Origin: Paractinoplanes toevensis
GTDB lineage: Bacteria; Actinomycetota; Actinomycetes; Mycobacteriales; Micromonosporaceae
Length of the DNA: 64,000 nucleotides
Assembly: GCF_018332695.1 (NCBI RefSeq)
Contig: NZ_BOQN01000071.1
Location: 1-64,000, forward strand
Direction of reading: 5' to 3'
This document shows, one piece after another, positions 32,997 to 41,675 of this stretch. A program made the translations under genes and the position numbers. The first letter of the stretch is position 1, and each line of letters begins with the position of its first letter. The notes below the pieces were generated by a model. The model made no database searches and was not told where the DNA came from. It saw only the letters and a list, made by a program, of their open reading frames with translations.

Positions 32997-35521
32997 GCCA
33001 GCAGGGTCTCGAGTCGGGCGCGGTCGGGAAGTTCCTGCTCGATCGCGTACGGAAGGGCTTCCGCCCACAGGTCGCGGGCCGCACCGAGCCGGCCGAGGGC
33101 GGCGTGGGCCTGCCCGATCAGGATGCGCAGCCGCATCGCGGGCAGGCGGTAACCGGCCTTCTCGTGCTCGGCCAGCGCCGCGAGACCCACCTCCAGGGCC
33201 TTCTCCGGGCGGCCGGCGGCCAGGTGGGCCTCGACGATCGCGGCGTACGCCAGATCGTCGCCGGTATAGCTGGACATGCCCCGGCTCAGCAACTCCTCCA
33301 GGGCCGTCGCCCAGGATTCGGCCTCGGTGGCCCGGCCGGTGCGGGCGCAGACCAGGACCAGCCCGGACAGCGCGTCGTACACGTCGAGTTCGCTGCCCGC
33401 CTCGCCGGCCGCGACGTGCGCGCTGAGCAGCAGCGGTTCGGCGGCCGCCGGGTCACCCAGTTCGAGGTGGGTCAGGGCCATGCCGACCTGGGCGGTCGCG
33501 ACCAGCATCGGATCACCGGTGCGCTCGGCGAACCGGTGGCTGGCGGCGTCGAGCCGCAGCGCCTCGGCGTGGTCGCCGCGGATCCGCCGGATGATGGCCA
33601 GGTTGCTGCAGGCGATGCCCTCGACCGCGGTGCGGATCATGTCGTCCGGCTGAACGTCCTCGAAGAGGCGCAGGGCGCGGTTGATGTCGCCGGTCCGGAT
33701 CGAGACGTCGCCCAGGTTGCCGGTGGCGACCTGACTGCCGTGCGCGTGCCCGGCCAGGTGGAAGAGTTCGCGGGCGGCGGCGTACTCGTCGACCGCCGCG
33801 TCCAGCAGCCGCAGGTTGATGCACGCGAAGCCCAGGCACATGTGGCATTGGGCCCGGCCGACGGTGTCGCCGGCGGCCTCGGCCGCGCGCAGCCCGGTGC
33901 GGGCCAGGGCGAGTTGCGCGACGCCGGCGCCGCGGGTGTAGAGGAAGTAGCCGAGGCTCTGCACGATGTGCCAGGAGAACGGCGCCGGGCCGTGTTCGGC
34001 GGCGTGGGCCACGGCCGCGGTCAGGTTGGCAAGCTCGGTCTCGATCCAGACACCGGCGTCCTCGGGGCCGGTGCACCGGTGCGGTGTGCCGGTCATCCCC
34101 AGCGGGCTGCGGTCCTCGATCCACCGACCGGGGAAGATCGTCTCGACCGCGGCGTCGGCGCTGAGCAGGTACCACGAGAAGAGCCGGTGGAGAGCCTCCG
34201 GCGGCTCACCGGCGGCCCGCCGCCGGGCGTACAGCGACAGCAGGTCGTGGCTGCGGAACCGGTCCGGCGCGGGTTCCGCGACCAGGTGGGCCGCGATGAG
34301 TTCGTCGAGTTCCGGCACCGGGTCGCTCAGATCCCGGTCCAGCAGCACCGCGGCGGCCTCCCGGCTGACCTCCGGCCCCGGGACCAGGCCGAGCAGCCGG
34401 AACAGGCGCTGCGCCTCGCCCGGCAGGGCCCGGTAGGAGATGTCGAAGGCGGCGGCGACCGCGCTCTCCGGGTCGCCGACCACCTGCAGCCGACCGAGCA
34501 GGTCGGTGCCGCGCAGCTCACGCACGGCGGCCGCGACGGTGTGGTGGGGCCGGGCCGCCAGGTTGGCGGCGACGATGCGCAGCGCGAGCGGCAGGTGCGC
34601 GCACAGCCCGGCCAGCTCGGCGGCGGCCTCCGGTTCCGCGCTGACCCGGGCCTCGCCCAGGTGGGTGGCGAGCAGGTTCATCGACTCGCTCGCGGCGAGA
34701 GTGTCCAGCGTGACCCGGGCCGCGCCCTCGCGCACCACCAGACCGGTCAGGGCGTCCCGGCTGGTGATCAGCGCGTGGCAGCCGGCCCCGCTGGGCACCA
34801 GCGGGCGCACGTGCGCGGTGTCCACGACGTTGTCCAGCACGACGAGCACCCGGCGGCCGGCCAGGATCGACCGGTAGAGGCCGGTCTGCAGCGCCAGGTC
34901 GGCCGGGATCCGCTCACCCGGCACCCCGAGCGACTGCAACAGCAGCGACAGCGCCTCGACCGGCGCGATGGTCGGGTCGCCGGAGTGTCCGCGGAGGTCG
35001 AGGTAGAGCTGACCGTCCGGGAACCGCTCGGTGATCCGGTGCGCCCAGTGCACGGCCAGCGCGGTCTTCCCGACCCCGGCGGTCCCGGTGATGATGGTAG
35101 CCGGCGCTTGCCCGGACGTGGCGAGCAACGCGTCGAGTGCGTCCCGCCGCCCGGCGAAACCGGCCACGTCCGACGGCAGCTGCCGCGGCGTCCAGCCGTG
35201 CTCGGCGGCAGGCTCCGGCGGCAGAAAAGGCGACGGGTCAGGCGGCAGGAAAGTGGCGGAAACCGCGCGCCACGCCCGCTCCCACGCGGCAACGTCGGCC
35301 GGCTGGGCACCGCAGGCGATGACGACCGCCCGGACGATCTCCAGCGACGGTAGCCGCCGCCGGTTCAGGTTGAAGGCGTCGGACAGCGTGCTGGTGGCCA
35401 CCCCGGTGCGCCGGCGCAACACGTCCAGCGACGGATTGCCGCCCCACACCTTGGCGTCACGCAGCGCACGGACGAATCCGGCGACATCGACCGTCTCGTC
35501 CGGCCGGGGAAAGGTCGACAC
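32993..35521 (-). CDS. NB-ARC/TPR regulator with N-terminal helix-turn-helix
   Basis: An 842-residue STAND ATPase. Residues about 10-80 resemble the XRE-like helix-turn-helix found at the start of many actinomycete NB-ARC proteins (DVLRRRTGVATSTLSDAFN). The NB-ARC ATPase follows, with Walker A GTAGVGKT at 146-153, Walker B RRVLVVLDNV and the LPLALRIVAA segment of the GLPL type. The last 350 residues are tetratricopeptide-like repeats. It resembles AfsR without the SARP/BTAD module. GTG 35521 is the first in-frame start; its ribosome site is weak. It is coupled to the methyltransferase gene. The signal it senses is unknown; an innate-defence role of STAND proteins is a remote alternative. Confidence 0.85.
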   Translation of the reverse strand: MSTFPRPDETVDVAGFVRALRDAKVWGGNPSLDVLRRRTGVATSTLSDAFNLNRRRLPSLEIVRAVVIACGAQPADVAAWERAWRAVSATFLPPDPSPFLPPEPAAEHGWTPRQLPSDVAGFAGRRDALDALLATSGQAPATIITGTAGVGKTALAVHWAHRITERFPDGQLYLDLRGHSGDPTIAPVEALSLLLQSLGVPGERIPADLALQTGLYRSILAGRRVLVVLDNVVDTAHVRPLVPSGAGCHALITSRDALTGLVVREGAARVTLDTLAASESMNLLATHLGEARVSAEPEAAAELAGLCAHLPLALRIVAANLAARPHHTVAAAVRELRGTDLLGRLQVVGDPESAVAAAFDISYRALPGEAQRLFRLLGLVPGPEVSREAAAVLLDRDLSDPVPELDELIAAHLVAEPAPDRFRSHDLLSLYARRRAAGEPPEALHRLFSWYLLSADAAVETIFPGRWIEDRSPLGMTGTPHRCTGPEDAGVWIETELANLTAAVAHAAEHGPAPFSWHIVQSLGYFLYTRGAGVAQLALARTGLRAAEAAGDTVGRAQCHMCLGFACINLRLLDAAVDEYAAARELFHLAGHAHGSQVATGNLGDVSIRTGDINRALRLFEDVQPDDMIRTAVEGIACSNLAIIRRIRGDHAEALRLDAASHRFAERTGDPMLVATAQVGMALTHLELGDPAAAEPLLLSAHVAAGEAGSELDVYDALSGLVLVCARTGRATEAESWATALEELLSRGMSSYTGDDLAYAAIVEAHLAAGRPEKALEVGLAALAEHEKAGYRLPAMRLRILIGQAHAALGRLGAARDLWAEALPYAIEQELPDRARLETLLA

Positions 35522-35681
35522 CCGTCACAGTCTAGAGATCGCATCCGGATCCGGCCGGATCCCACCGAAAAGCTCGCCGGACTCCACTCCGGACAGATCG
35601 GATGACGGTGACGACACACCGAGCACCGGAGGTTCCGATGACCACTACGCCGAGCCGCGCCCGCGACCTGCCGAGCCTCTC

Positions 35682-36581
35682 CTAATTCCGTCGACGGCGA
35701 CGCGGATGGCGGCGGGCGGCAACGGCCGCCACCTCGCCGCCGGCCACGATCGCCGCGCCCGGAAGGCCGGCCAGATGGATAACAAGGACCATTCCGCCGA
35801 TGTGACGCATGACGTCAGCGGTCTCGATCGCCAGCAGCGCCTGGTCGGTCGCACCGATGGTGTCAATCAGTTCGGCGCTGCTGCCGATGGGGTCGTAGAG
35901 CAGGGCGACCGGCCGACCGCGAAGCTGCGTGTGCCACACGGGCCGATGTAGGCGGTGCTGGTCGAGGGACTCGGTCCGCAGTTTGGTGACCGCGTCTCGG
36001 ACCGCGGAGAACTCCTCGTCCACCCGCCGCCGAACCCATCCGCCCTCGAGCAGGGCCGCGCTCGTGCCATCGACGCGATAGCCGGTCGGCGTGAGGCCAA
36101 GCCAGCGTTCGACGAACCAGGCCACGGTGTCGGTGTCGCCGTCGAGCACGGCTCCACGAGCGAGCATGGCCGCGGCGAGGGTGAGCCGGGCGACCTCCCG
36201 CTGTTCGCCGGTGGTGTGCCGAACAAGATCACACCATCGCCGCAGAACCGCCCGGAGCGCAGGCACGATGCTGACGTCGTTCTGACCGGCGAGCAGCCTC
36301 ATCGGCATCGCCGGCCGGACGGTCGGTTCCAGGGTGGCCGCGGTGGCGTCCCGAGATTGTGCGCCAACCGATCGGACCAGGGCCACCGAGGGCCGGCTCA
36401 ACGCGCGCCAGACCGCACCCGCCGGCGGCGCAACCAGGTTCAGTCGCCCGTAGGCGTCGGCGGCCTCGGCGAGCACTTCGTCATTGAGCTTCTCGATGTC
36501 GTCGTGTGCACTGGCGGCCCCGAGGCGGCGCAGGTGCCCGACACCCTGCCCCGCGTCCCCGGCCTCGAGGATGCTCCACAC
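35682..36581 (-). CDS. Hypothetical protein
   Basis: I do not recognise this 299-residue protein. It is predicted mostly helical, with a hydrophobic patch near the end (GGMVLVIHLAGLPGAAIVAGG, about 263-283) that may be a membrane segment, then an Arg-rich tail. GTG 36581 is the only start after an in-frame stop upstream, and its ribosome site is poor, so the start is uncertain. The amino acid composition and codon pattern are more natural than the overlapping frame on the plus strand (35955-36620), which is Pro/Gly/His-rich. It follows the possible toxin-immunity pair by 51 bp on the same strand and may belong to that transcript. Confidence 0.5.
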   Translation of the reverse strand: MWSILEAGDAGQGVGHLRRLGAASAHDDIEKLNDEVLAEAADAYGRLNLVAPPAGAVWRALSRPSVALVRSVGAQSRDATAATLEPTVRPAMPMRLLAGQNDVSIVPALRAVLRRWCDLVRHTTGEQREVARLTLAAAMLARGAVLDGDTDTVAWFVERWLGLTPTGYRVDGTSAALLEGGWVRRRVDEEFSAVRDAVTKLRTESLDQHRLHRPVWHTQLRGRPVALLYDPIGSSAELIDTIGATDQALLAIETADVMRHIGGMVLVIHLAGLPGAAIVAGGEVAAVAARRHPRRRRRN

Positions 36582-36632
36582 CGGTTCGAGGACTGGTTTT
36601 ACTACACCAGGAACGCGTGATGTGGGTCACAT

Positions 36633-36923
36633 CTAGTAGGTAAGCGCGATCAGCTCCCGAAGCTCTTCCACCGCGACCGGCGACAGCTCCTTTTCGGCGG
36701 CTCGCAGCAGTCCCGCTCGCAGCAAGTCGTAGATCTCCGTCTGGGTGTCGGACGGCAGGTCGGGGATCCACAGGCTGCCGAGGTTCTCCTCGATCACCGT
36801 GCGCAGCCATTCGGCGGTCGCGGCGTCGGAGAGGCGGGGGATCAGGTATTCCAGGGTCCAGTCGAAGAGGCCGCCGGAGGACTGCCAGTCCCGGCCGGGG
36901 CGGACCATGATCAGCGCGGCCAT
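36633..36923 (-). CDS. Small acidic protein, possible immunity partner
   Basis: A 96-residue acidic helical protein (LSDAATAEWLRTVIEENLG, then EKELSPVAVEELRELIALTY) that I cannot place in a named family. Its ATG at 36923 overlaps the stop codon of the upstream 126-residue gene (TGATG), so the two are translated together. Size, acidity and coupling resemble immunity proteins that follow small toxins, but no residue match supports that. It ends 51 bp before the hypothetical gene at 36581. Confidence 0.6.
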   Translation of the reverse strand: MAALIMVRPGRDWQSSGGLFDWTLEYLIPRLSDAATAEWLRTVIEENLGSLWIPDLPSDTQTEIYDLLRAGLLRAAEKELSPVAVEELRELIALTY

Positions 36924-37303
36924 CAGTGCCCCAGGGTGAAGACGCGCGGGGACAGCCGGTGTTCCGCGATGAACAATTCGATGACCTCGATCTGAGTGGG
37001 GGTGAACAGCGAGACGTCCACCGGCACGAATTGTGCCTTGTTCAGGTGCAGCAGGATCTGTTCCGAGAAACGCCGCCACTGTCGCTCGAAGCGGAACGCC
37101 GAGAACGGCCCCACCGCGTCGTAGGAGACGCCGAACTGGTCGAACCAGTCGGCCCGAGACCAACGCGGCGCTCGGGTCAGCCTGACCCCGAGCGCCGCTT
37201 CGATGCGTACAGCCGTTATCGCCTCGTTGTGGCGATATCGGCCGGTTGCCGTATCCATCCCGAGCGCGCGTATGCGATCCGTGTCCAAGAGCATGATCGT
37301 CAT
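36923..37303 (-). CDS. Small protein resembling an orphan polymorphic-toxin domain
   Basis: A 126-residue protein. The pattern of a helix with RIEAALG, then DWFDQFGVSYDAVGPF, and a C-terminal VDVSLFTPTQIEVIELFI before a final RVFTLGH recalls nuclease-like domains at the C-termini of CDI/RHS polymorphic toxins. I cannot name a family with confidence. The PD-(D/E)xK metal motif is only partly visible (Glu in IEAALG, Asp in YDAVG; no clear Lys). There is no secretion signal or pre-toxin region. ATG 37303 follows GGAGGTGGCGG and lies 18 bp after the permease gene. The overlapping acidic gene downstream fits a toxin-immunity layout. Confidence 0.55.
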   Translation of the reverse strand: MTIMLLDTDRIRALGMDTATGRYRHNEAITAVRIEAALGVRLTRAPRWSRADWFDQFGVSYDAVGPFSAFRFERQWRRFSEQILLHLNKAQFVPVDVSLFTPTQIEVIELFIAEHRLSPRVFTLGH

Positions 37304-37321
37304 CCGCCACCTCCGGGTTGG

Positions 37322-38911
37322 TCAGCGCTTTACTCGCTCTGGTCGATGTGCTCCGGGCTCCCGCTGCTGCGGGATGGTGCGCGCCACGGTGGGCGGGATC
37401 GGGGTGACCACCACGGGCGATCCGCCCTGGCCGACACCCGCGTAGATGACCGGACGACTGCCGCGCAGCGCCGCGCCGTGGATCAGGCCGATGCCGGCCA
37501 CCGCCACGAACGCGGCCGGCACCGACCACACCAGGGCGGAGTCGGCCGGCACCCCGAGCAGCGACGGGATGTTCCAGAAGGCCAGGTAGCCGAGGGTGCC
37601 GAGAGCCACCGTGGACAGGATCGGGGCGACGAACCGGCCCCACGTGCCCTCGCCGTTCGGCACCCGGTTGAGGTGCAGCAGGGCGGCGAGCGCGGTGGCC
37701 AGCAGGACGACCAGGATGCCGAGCCCGCCGATCACGCCGAGCCGGTGCGCGAGGATCGACGGCGTGCGCACCCCGGCCAGGTAGGCCGCGGCGAGCGCGA
37801 TCGCGGTCACCGCCGAGAGGGTCAGCGCGGCTGTGCGCGGCACGTGGGTGCGGGGTGCGGTGCGGGCGAACGCCCGGGGCAGGGCGTGTTCCTTGCCCAT
37901 CGCGTACAGATATCGGGACATCGGGTTGTGCAGCGCGAGCATCGCGGCGATCAGGCCGGCGAGCAGCACGATCCGGCCGGCGGTGACGGCCCACGGCGCC
38001 AGCCGGGCCGCGGCCAGGTCGAAGACCAGCTCACTGCCGCGGGCTCGGGCGAGGGCGGTGATCTCGCCGGGGCCGGCCCCGGCACTGAACGACCAGGAGA
38101 CCCCACCCAGGAACAAGGCCAGGACCACCACCGATGCGTACGCGGCGTAGCCCGCCTCCCGCCGCGGGCGCATGGTCTCCTCGGCGTACGTGCCGGCGGT
38201 CTCGAACCCGATGAAGGCCAGCACGCCGACCGCGAGCAGCAGGCCCAGGGCGGGCCGGTCGACGGCGCTCGACGGCAGGATCGAGTCGGCGCTGAGCCGG
38301 CCGCCGGCCGGGTCGAGCAGGTTGGCGGTGGCGAACCCGGCGGCGACCGCGAGCTCGGCCAGCACGAGCAGGGCGAGCAGTCCACTGGCGATCTCGACCC
38401 GGACCGTGCTGAGCACCGTGACCAGCAGCCAGCAGACCCCGGCCACCATCCACCAGGCGGCCTCGACGCCGAACCAGCTGTGCAGCAGAGGTGCCGCCGC
38501 GACCCCGGCGACGCCGTAGATCCCGAGCTGAACGGCCAGGTAGGAGGCGATCGCGAGCCAGGCGCCGGCCAGGCCGGCCGGGCGGCCCAGGCCTCGGGAG
38601 ACGTAGGTGTACAGCGCACCGGCGTACGGCGCCCGGTGCACCATGGCCGCGTAGGCGCCGGCGAACAGGAGCAGGACGACCGCGATCGCGGCGAAGGTCA
38701 GTGGGATGAGAGGCCCGCCGCCTCGGGCGTAGGCGGCGGGCACGACGCTGGTCAACACGGCGAGCGGCGCAGTCGCGGCAAGCGCGAAGAACGTGACGGC
38801 GGCCGCGCCGATGCGGCTGGGGGCGAGGGTCGGCAAAACCTCGGGGGTTCCCACGGATCCATTGAGCCTGATCGGCCCCGAACTGACAACAGCCCGTGTT
38901 GTTTCACTCAC
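37322..38911 (-). CDS. APC-superfamily amino acid permease
   Basis: Transporter of 529 residues with 12 predicted helices from about residue 35 to 480. APC signs are the first helix AAAVTFFALAATAPLAVL with the unwound-helix glycine/alanine region, and AFIGFETAGTYAEETMRPRREAGYA near residue 225-250, a family signature (GFE). The hydrophilic tail of about 45 residues is Pro/Arg-rich. ATG 38911 starts the gene just after the alcohol dehydrogenase gene on the same strand (36 bp away), so it might be read through from the sugar operon. The transported amino acid or amine is not evident. Confidence 0.86.
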   Translation of the reverse strand: MSETTRAVVSSGPIRLNGSVGTPEVLPTLAPSRIGAAAVTFFALAATAPLAVLTSVVPAAYARGGGPLIPLTFAAIAVVLLLFAGAYAAMVHRAPYAGALYTYVSRGLGRPAGLAGAWLAIASYLAVQLGIYGVAGVAAAPLLHSWFGVEAAWWMVAGVCWLLVTVLSTVRVEIASGLLALLVLAELAVAAGFATANLLDPAGGRLSADSILPSSAVDRPALGLLLAVGVLAFIGFETAGTYAEETMRPRREAGYAAYASVVVLALFLGGVSWSFSAGAGPGEITALARARGSELVFDLAAARLAPWAVTAGRIVLLAGLIAAMLALHNPMSRYLYAMGKEHALPRAFARTAPRTHVPRTAALTLSAVTAIALAAAYLAGVRTPSILAHRLGVIGGLGILVVLLATALAALLHLNRVPNGEGTWGRFVAPILSTVALGTLGYLAFWNIPSLLGVPADSALVWSVPAAFVAVAGIGLIHGAALRGSRPVIYAGVGQGGSPVVVTPIPPTVARTIPQQREPGAHRPERVKR

Positions 38912-38947
38912 TTTCGGTCAGTAGGTTGGCACAGACCCGCCCTGACC

Positions 38948-39937
38948 TCAGGGTTCTATGAGAATTTTCCGACCGACGCCCGCGCGGAACTGTTCCAGAG
39001 CCGTGGAGTACGAGGTCAGCGGGAATCTATGAGAGACGAAGATCGATGGATCCAGCACCCCCGCGGCGAGCATCTGCCCGGCCCGGTCGAAGCTGTGCAG
39101 CACGGCCATCGAACCGGTGATGGTGATCTCCCGCCGATAGATCTCGTACGGTTCGATCGCCACCCGCGCGTCGTAACTCGCCACTCCGAACTGGAGGAAC
39201 GTCCCGCCCCGGCCGACCCGGGGCAACCCGTCCCGGATCGCCGCCTCCACGCCCGTACAGTCGATGACCACGTCGAATCCGCGGGGCGCGACCAACTCGT
39301 CGGCGGACGCGACGGCTGCGGAGCAGCCGAGCCGGGACGCCGTGGCCAGTCGTTCCGGGTTGAGATCGACCACCGAGACCGACTCGGCGCCCGCCCGTTT
39401 CGCGAGCTCGAGCATCATCAGGCCCATCGTTCCGGAGCCGTAGATCAGGTAGGACGAGGCCATCTGCCGGGGCAGCACGTCGAAGCCGCGCAGCGCACAC
39501 GAGAGCGGCTCGATCAGGGCGGCGTCCCGCGCGGCCAGGTGCGCCGGCAGGGCGAACAGGTTGGCCATCGGCGCGACCACGAACTCGGCCGCGCCGCCGG
39601 CCACCGTCACCCCGATCGCGGCCCAGTTCTCGCACTGGTTACCGCGGGCGCGCTTGCAGTAGTAGCAGTACCCGCAGTACAGCGACGGGTCGACGGCCAC
39701 CTGGTCGCCCACCCGGTAGCCGGTGACCGCCGACCCCACCGCGACGATCTCGCCGGCCATCTCGTGGCCGGGCACGATCGGGAACGACGGGGCGAACTCG
39801 CCGTCCATGATGTGCAGGTCGGTGCCGCAGATGCCGACCGCGGCCGGCTTGACCACCACGTCGGTCGGGCCGGGCGCCGGGTCCGGGATCTCCGAGATCT
39901 CCAGGATCCCGGGCGTGACGACGACGGCAGCCCTCAC
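38948..39937 (-). CDS. Zinc-dependent alcohol/polyol dehydrogenase
   Basis: Medium-chain dehydrogenase of 329 residues. Catalytic-zinc ligands are Cys in GICGTDLH (about 36-42) and His in PGHEMAGE. The structural-zinc cysteines are C-GYC-YYC-KRARGNQC. The NAD-binding motif is YGSGTMGLMMLELA, with VVDLNPER for an acidic residue favouring NAD. The family includes sorbitol, threonine and galactitol dehydrogenases. GTG 39937 overlaps the permease stop (GTGA). As the last gene of a DeoR-SBP-permease-permease operon it probably oxidises the imported polyol or sugar, as polyol dehydrogenases do in Smo/Mtl-type operons. Confidence 0.9.
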   Translation of the reverse strand: MRAAVVVTPGILEISEIPDPAPGPTDVVVKPAAVGICGTDLHIMDGEFAPSFPIVPGHEMAGEIVAVGSAVTGYRVGDQVAVDPSLYCGYCYYCKRARGNQCENWAAIGVTVAGGAAEFVVAPMANLFALPAHLAARDAALIEPLSCALRGFDVLPRQMASSYLIYGSGTMGLMMLELAKRAGAESVSVVDLNPERLATASRLGCSAAVASADELVAPRGFDVVIDCTGVEAAIRDGLPRVGRGGTFLQFGVASYDARVAIEPYEIYRREITITGSMAVLHSFDRAGQMLAAGVLDPSIFVSHRFPLTSYSTALEQFRAGVGRKILIEP

Positions 39938-40749
39938 TTGACGGCTCCCATCGACAGGCCGCGGACCAGCTTGTTCTGCGCCAGCCATCCGGCGATGAGC
40001 ACCGGCAGCGACACCAGCGTCGCGGCCGCGCACAGCCGGGCCAGGAAGAGCCCCTCGGACGAGATGAAACCGACCAGGAAGATCGGCGCGGTGCCGGCCG
40101 CGGTGGCGGTCAGGTTCACCGCCAGGAAAAACTCGTTCCAGGCGAAGATGAAGCAGATCAGCGCGGTGGCGGCGAGACCGGGCGAGACGATCGGCATGAT
40201 GATTTTGCGGATCGAGGTGATCAGGCCGGCGCCGTCCACCTCGCCGGCTTCGAGGACCTCGCGCGGCACCTCCAGGAGGAAGGACCGCATCATCCAGACC
40301 GCGAGCGGCAGGTTCATCGACGTGTAGAGGATGACCATGGTCCAGATGTTGTCGAGCATGCCGAGGTGCTTGGCCAGCAGATAGACCGGCAGCAGCGCGG
40401 CCACGGCCGGCATCATCTTGGTGCTGATGAAGAAGAACAGCGTGTCGGTCCACTTCGCCACCGGGCGCAGCGAAAGGGCGTACGCCGCCGGGGTGGCCAG
40501 CAGGATGACCAGCAGGGTGGAGAAGATGCTGGCCATCAGCGAGTTCAGCAGGTACGGCGTGATGTTGCGGTCGAAGATCTGCGCGTACTGGTCGAGCGTG
40601 GGCGTGAAGGTCCAGCTCGGCGGGTTGCTGGCGGCGGCCTGCTCCTGCTTGAAGCTGGTGAGCACCATCCAGATGACCGGGAAGACGAAGATGATTCCGG
40701 CGATCCAGGCGACCGTGCCCCAGATCGTGTTGTGCAGCCTCGCCCTCAT
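39934..40749 (-). CDS. Sugar ABC transporter permease, MalG type
   Basis: Inner-membrane permease of 271 residues with six predicted helices, beginning with WGTVAWIAGIIFVFPVIWMVLTSFK. The conserved EAA loop that contacts the ATPase is EAGEVDGAGLITSIRKIIMPIVSPG (within about 180-205; key residues E-A, D-G and the final P). Family CUT1. ATG 40749 overlaps the stop of the MalF-type gene (ATGA), and its own stop overlaps the dehydrogenase start. The operon lacks an ATPase, so a shared one such as MsiK would have to serve it. Confidence 0.9.
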   Translation of the reverse strand: MRARLHNTIWGTVAWIAGIIFVFPVIWMVLTSFKQEQAAASNPPSWTFTPTLDQYAQIFDRNITPYLLNSLMASIFSTLLVILLATPAAYALSLRPVAKWTDTLFFFISTKMMPAVAALLPVYLLAKHLGMLDNIWTMVILYTSMNLPLAVWMMRSFLLEVPREVLEAGEVDGAGLITSIRKIIMPIVSPGLAATALICFIFAWNEFFLAVNLTATAAGTAPIFLVGFISSEGLFLARLCAAATLVSLPVLIAGWLAQNKLVRGLSMGAVK

Positions 40750-41675
40750 CGGTTGTCCTCCATCCGGAAGAGGCTGGAGATGACCCGCAACGCGAACGTC
40801 GCCACGATGATCGTCAGGATCACCACGACCACGCCGGCCGCCGATGCCTCGCCGTACTCGAACTTGCGGAACGTGGTCAGGTAGATCTCGTACGGCAGGT
40901 TGGTGGTCGCCGTGCCCGGACCGCCCTGGGTGATCGTGAAGATCGCGTCGAACGTGTTGACCAGGTAGATCGAACCGAGCAGCGCGCCGAGCTCCAGGTA
41001 CTGCCGCAGGTGCGGGAGGGTCATCCGGCGGAAGATCTGCCAGGCGTTCGCGCCGTCCACGCGGGCCGCCTCGAGCACTTCGGTCGACTGCGACTGCAGG
41101 CCGGCCAGCAGGATCAGCATCATGAACGGCGTCCACTGCCAGACCAGCGTGGCGATCACGGCCGCCTTCGGGTACGACGAGATCCAGTCGGTCGACCCGC
41201 CGAAAATGCCGTTGATCAGGCCGTACGCCGGGTTGAAGATCGCATGTTTCCAGAGCAGCGCGGCCGCCACCGGCATGATCAGGAACGGCGTGATCAGCAG
41301 GGTCCGCACGATCGAGCGGCCGATGAACTTCCGGTCCAGCAGCAGGGCCAGCATCAGCCCGAGGATGATCGAGAAGAGCACCGCCCCGGCCGTCAGCAGG
41401 ACCGTGTTGAACAGCGCCGACCGCAGCCGGGTGTCGTTGAAAACGGTGATGTAGTTGTCCAGCCCGACGAACGGCTTGTCACCGGGGCGCAGCGCGTTCC
41501 AGCTCAGCGTGGACAGGTAGAGCGTGTAGAGGAACGGCACCTGCGTGACGACCAGCGCGAAGATCAGCGCAGGCAGCAGCGGTGCCCGGCGCACCCAGCG
41601 ATCCTTGGCTCCGCCCTTGGTGGGCGGGACGGGCGCCTGGGTGCGCTCGTCCCGCCGGGCCACCATCGTGGTCAT
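40746..41675 (-). CDS. Sugar ABC transporter permease, MalF type
   Basis: Permease of 309 residues, partner of the MalG-type gene. A 25-residue polar N-terminus leads into helices starting APLLPALIFALVVTQVPFLYTLYLS. The EAA loop is EAARVDGANAWQIFRRMTLPHLR (key residues E-A-A, D-G, P). ITQGGPGTATTNLPYEIY before the last helices is typical of CUT1 permeases. It follows the binding-protein stop directly and overlaps the next gene by 4 bp, so translation is coupled along the operon. Confidence 0.9.
   Translation of the reverse strand: MTTMVARRDERTQAPVPPTKGGAKDRWVRRAPLLPALIFALVVTQVPFLYTLYLSTLSWNALRPGDKPFVGLDNYITVFNDTRLRSALFNTVLLTAGAVLFSIILGLMLALLLDRKFIGRSIVRTLLITPFLIMPVAAALLWKHAIFNPAYGLINGIFGGSTDWISSYPKAAVIATLVWQWTPFMMLILLAGLQSQSTEVLEAARVDGANAWQIFRRMTLPHLRQYLELGALLGSIYLVNTFDAIFTITQGGPGTATTNLPYEIYLTTFRKFEYGEASAAGVVVVILTIIVATFALRVISSLFRMEDNR

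Noticed and set aside
35955-36620. A 221-codon plus-strand gene opposite the hypothetical gene
   Set aside because: Its product is Pro/Gly/His/Arg-rich with no predicted fold; the minus-strand frame has a natural composition.
36926-40327. A 1133-codon open frame on the plus strand across the permease and dehydrogenase genes
   Set aside because: It crosses three genes with family motifs on the other strand and has low-complexity Gly/Arg/Gln/Asp composition.
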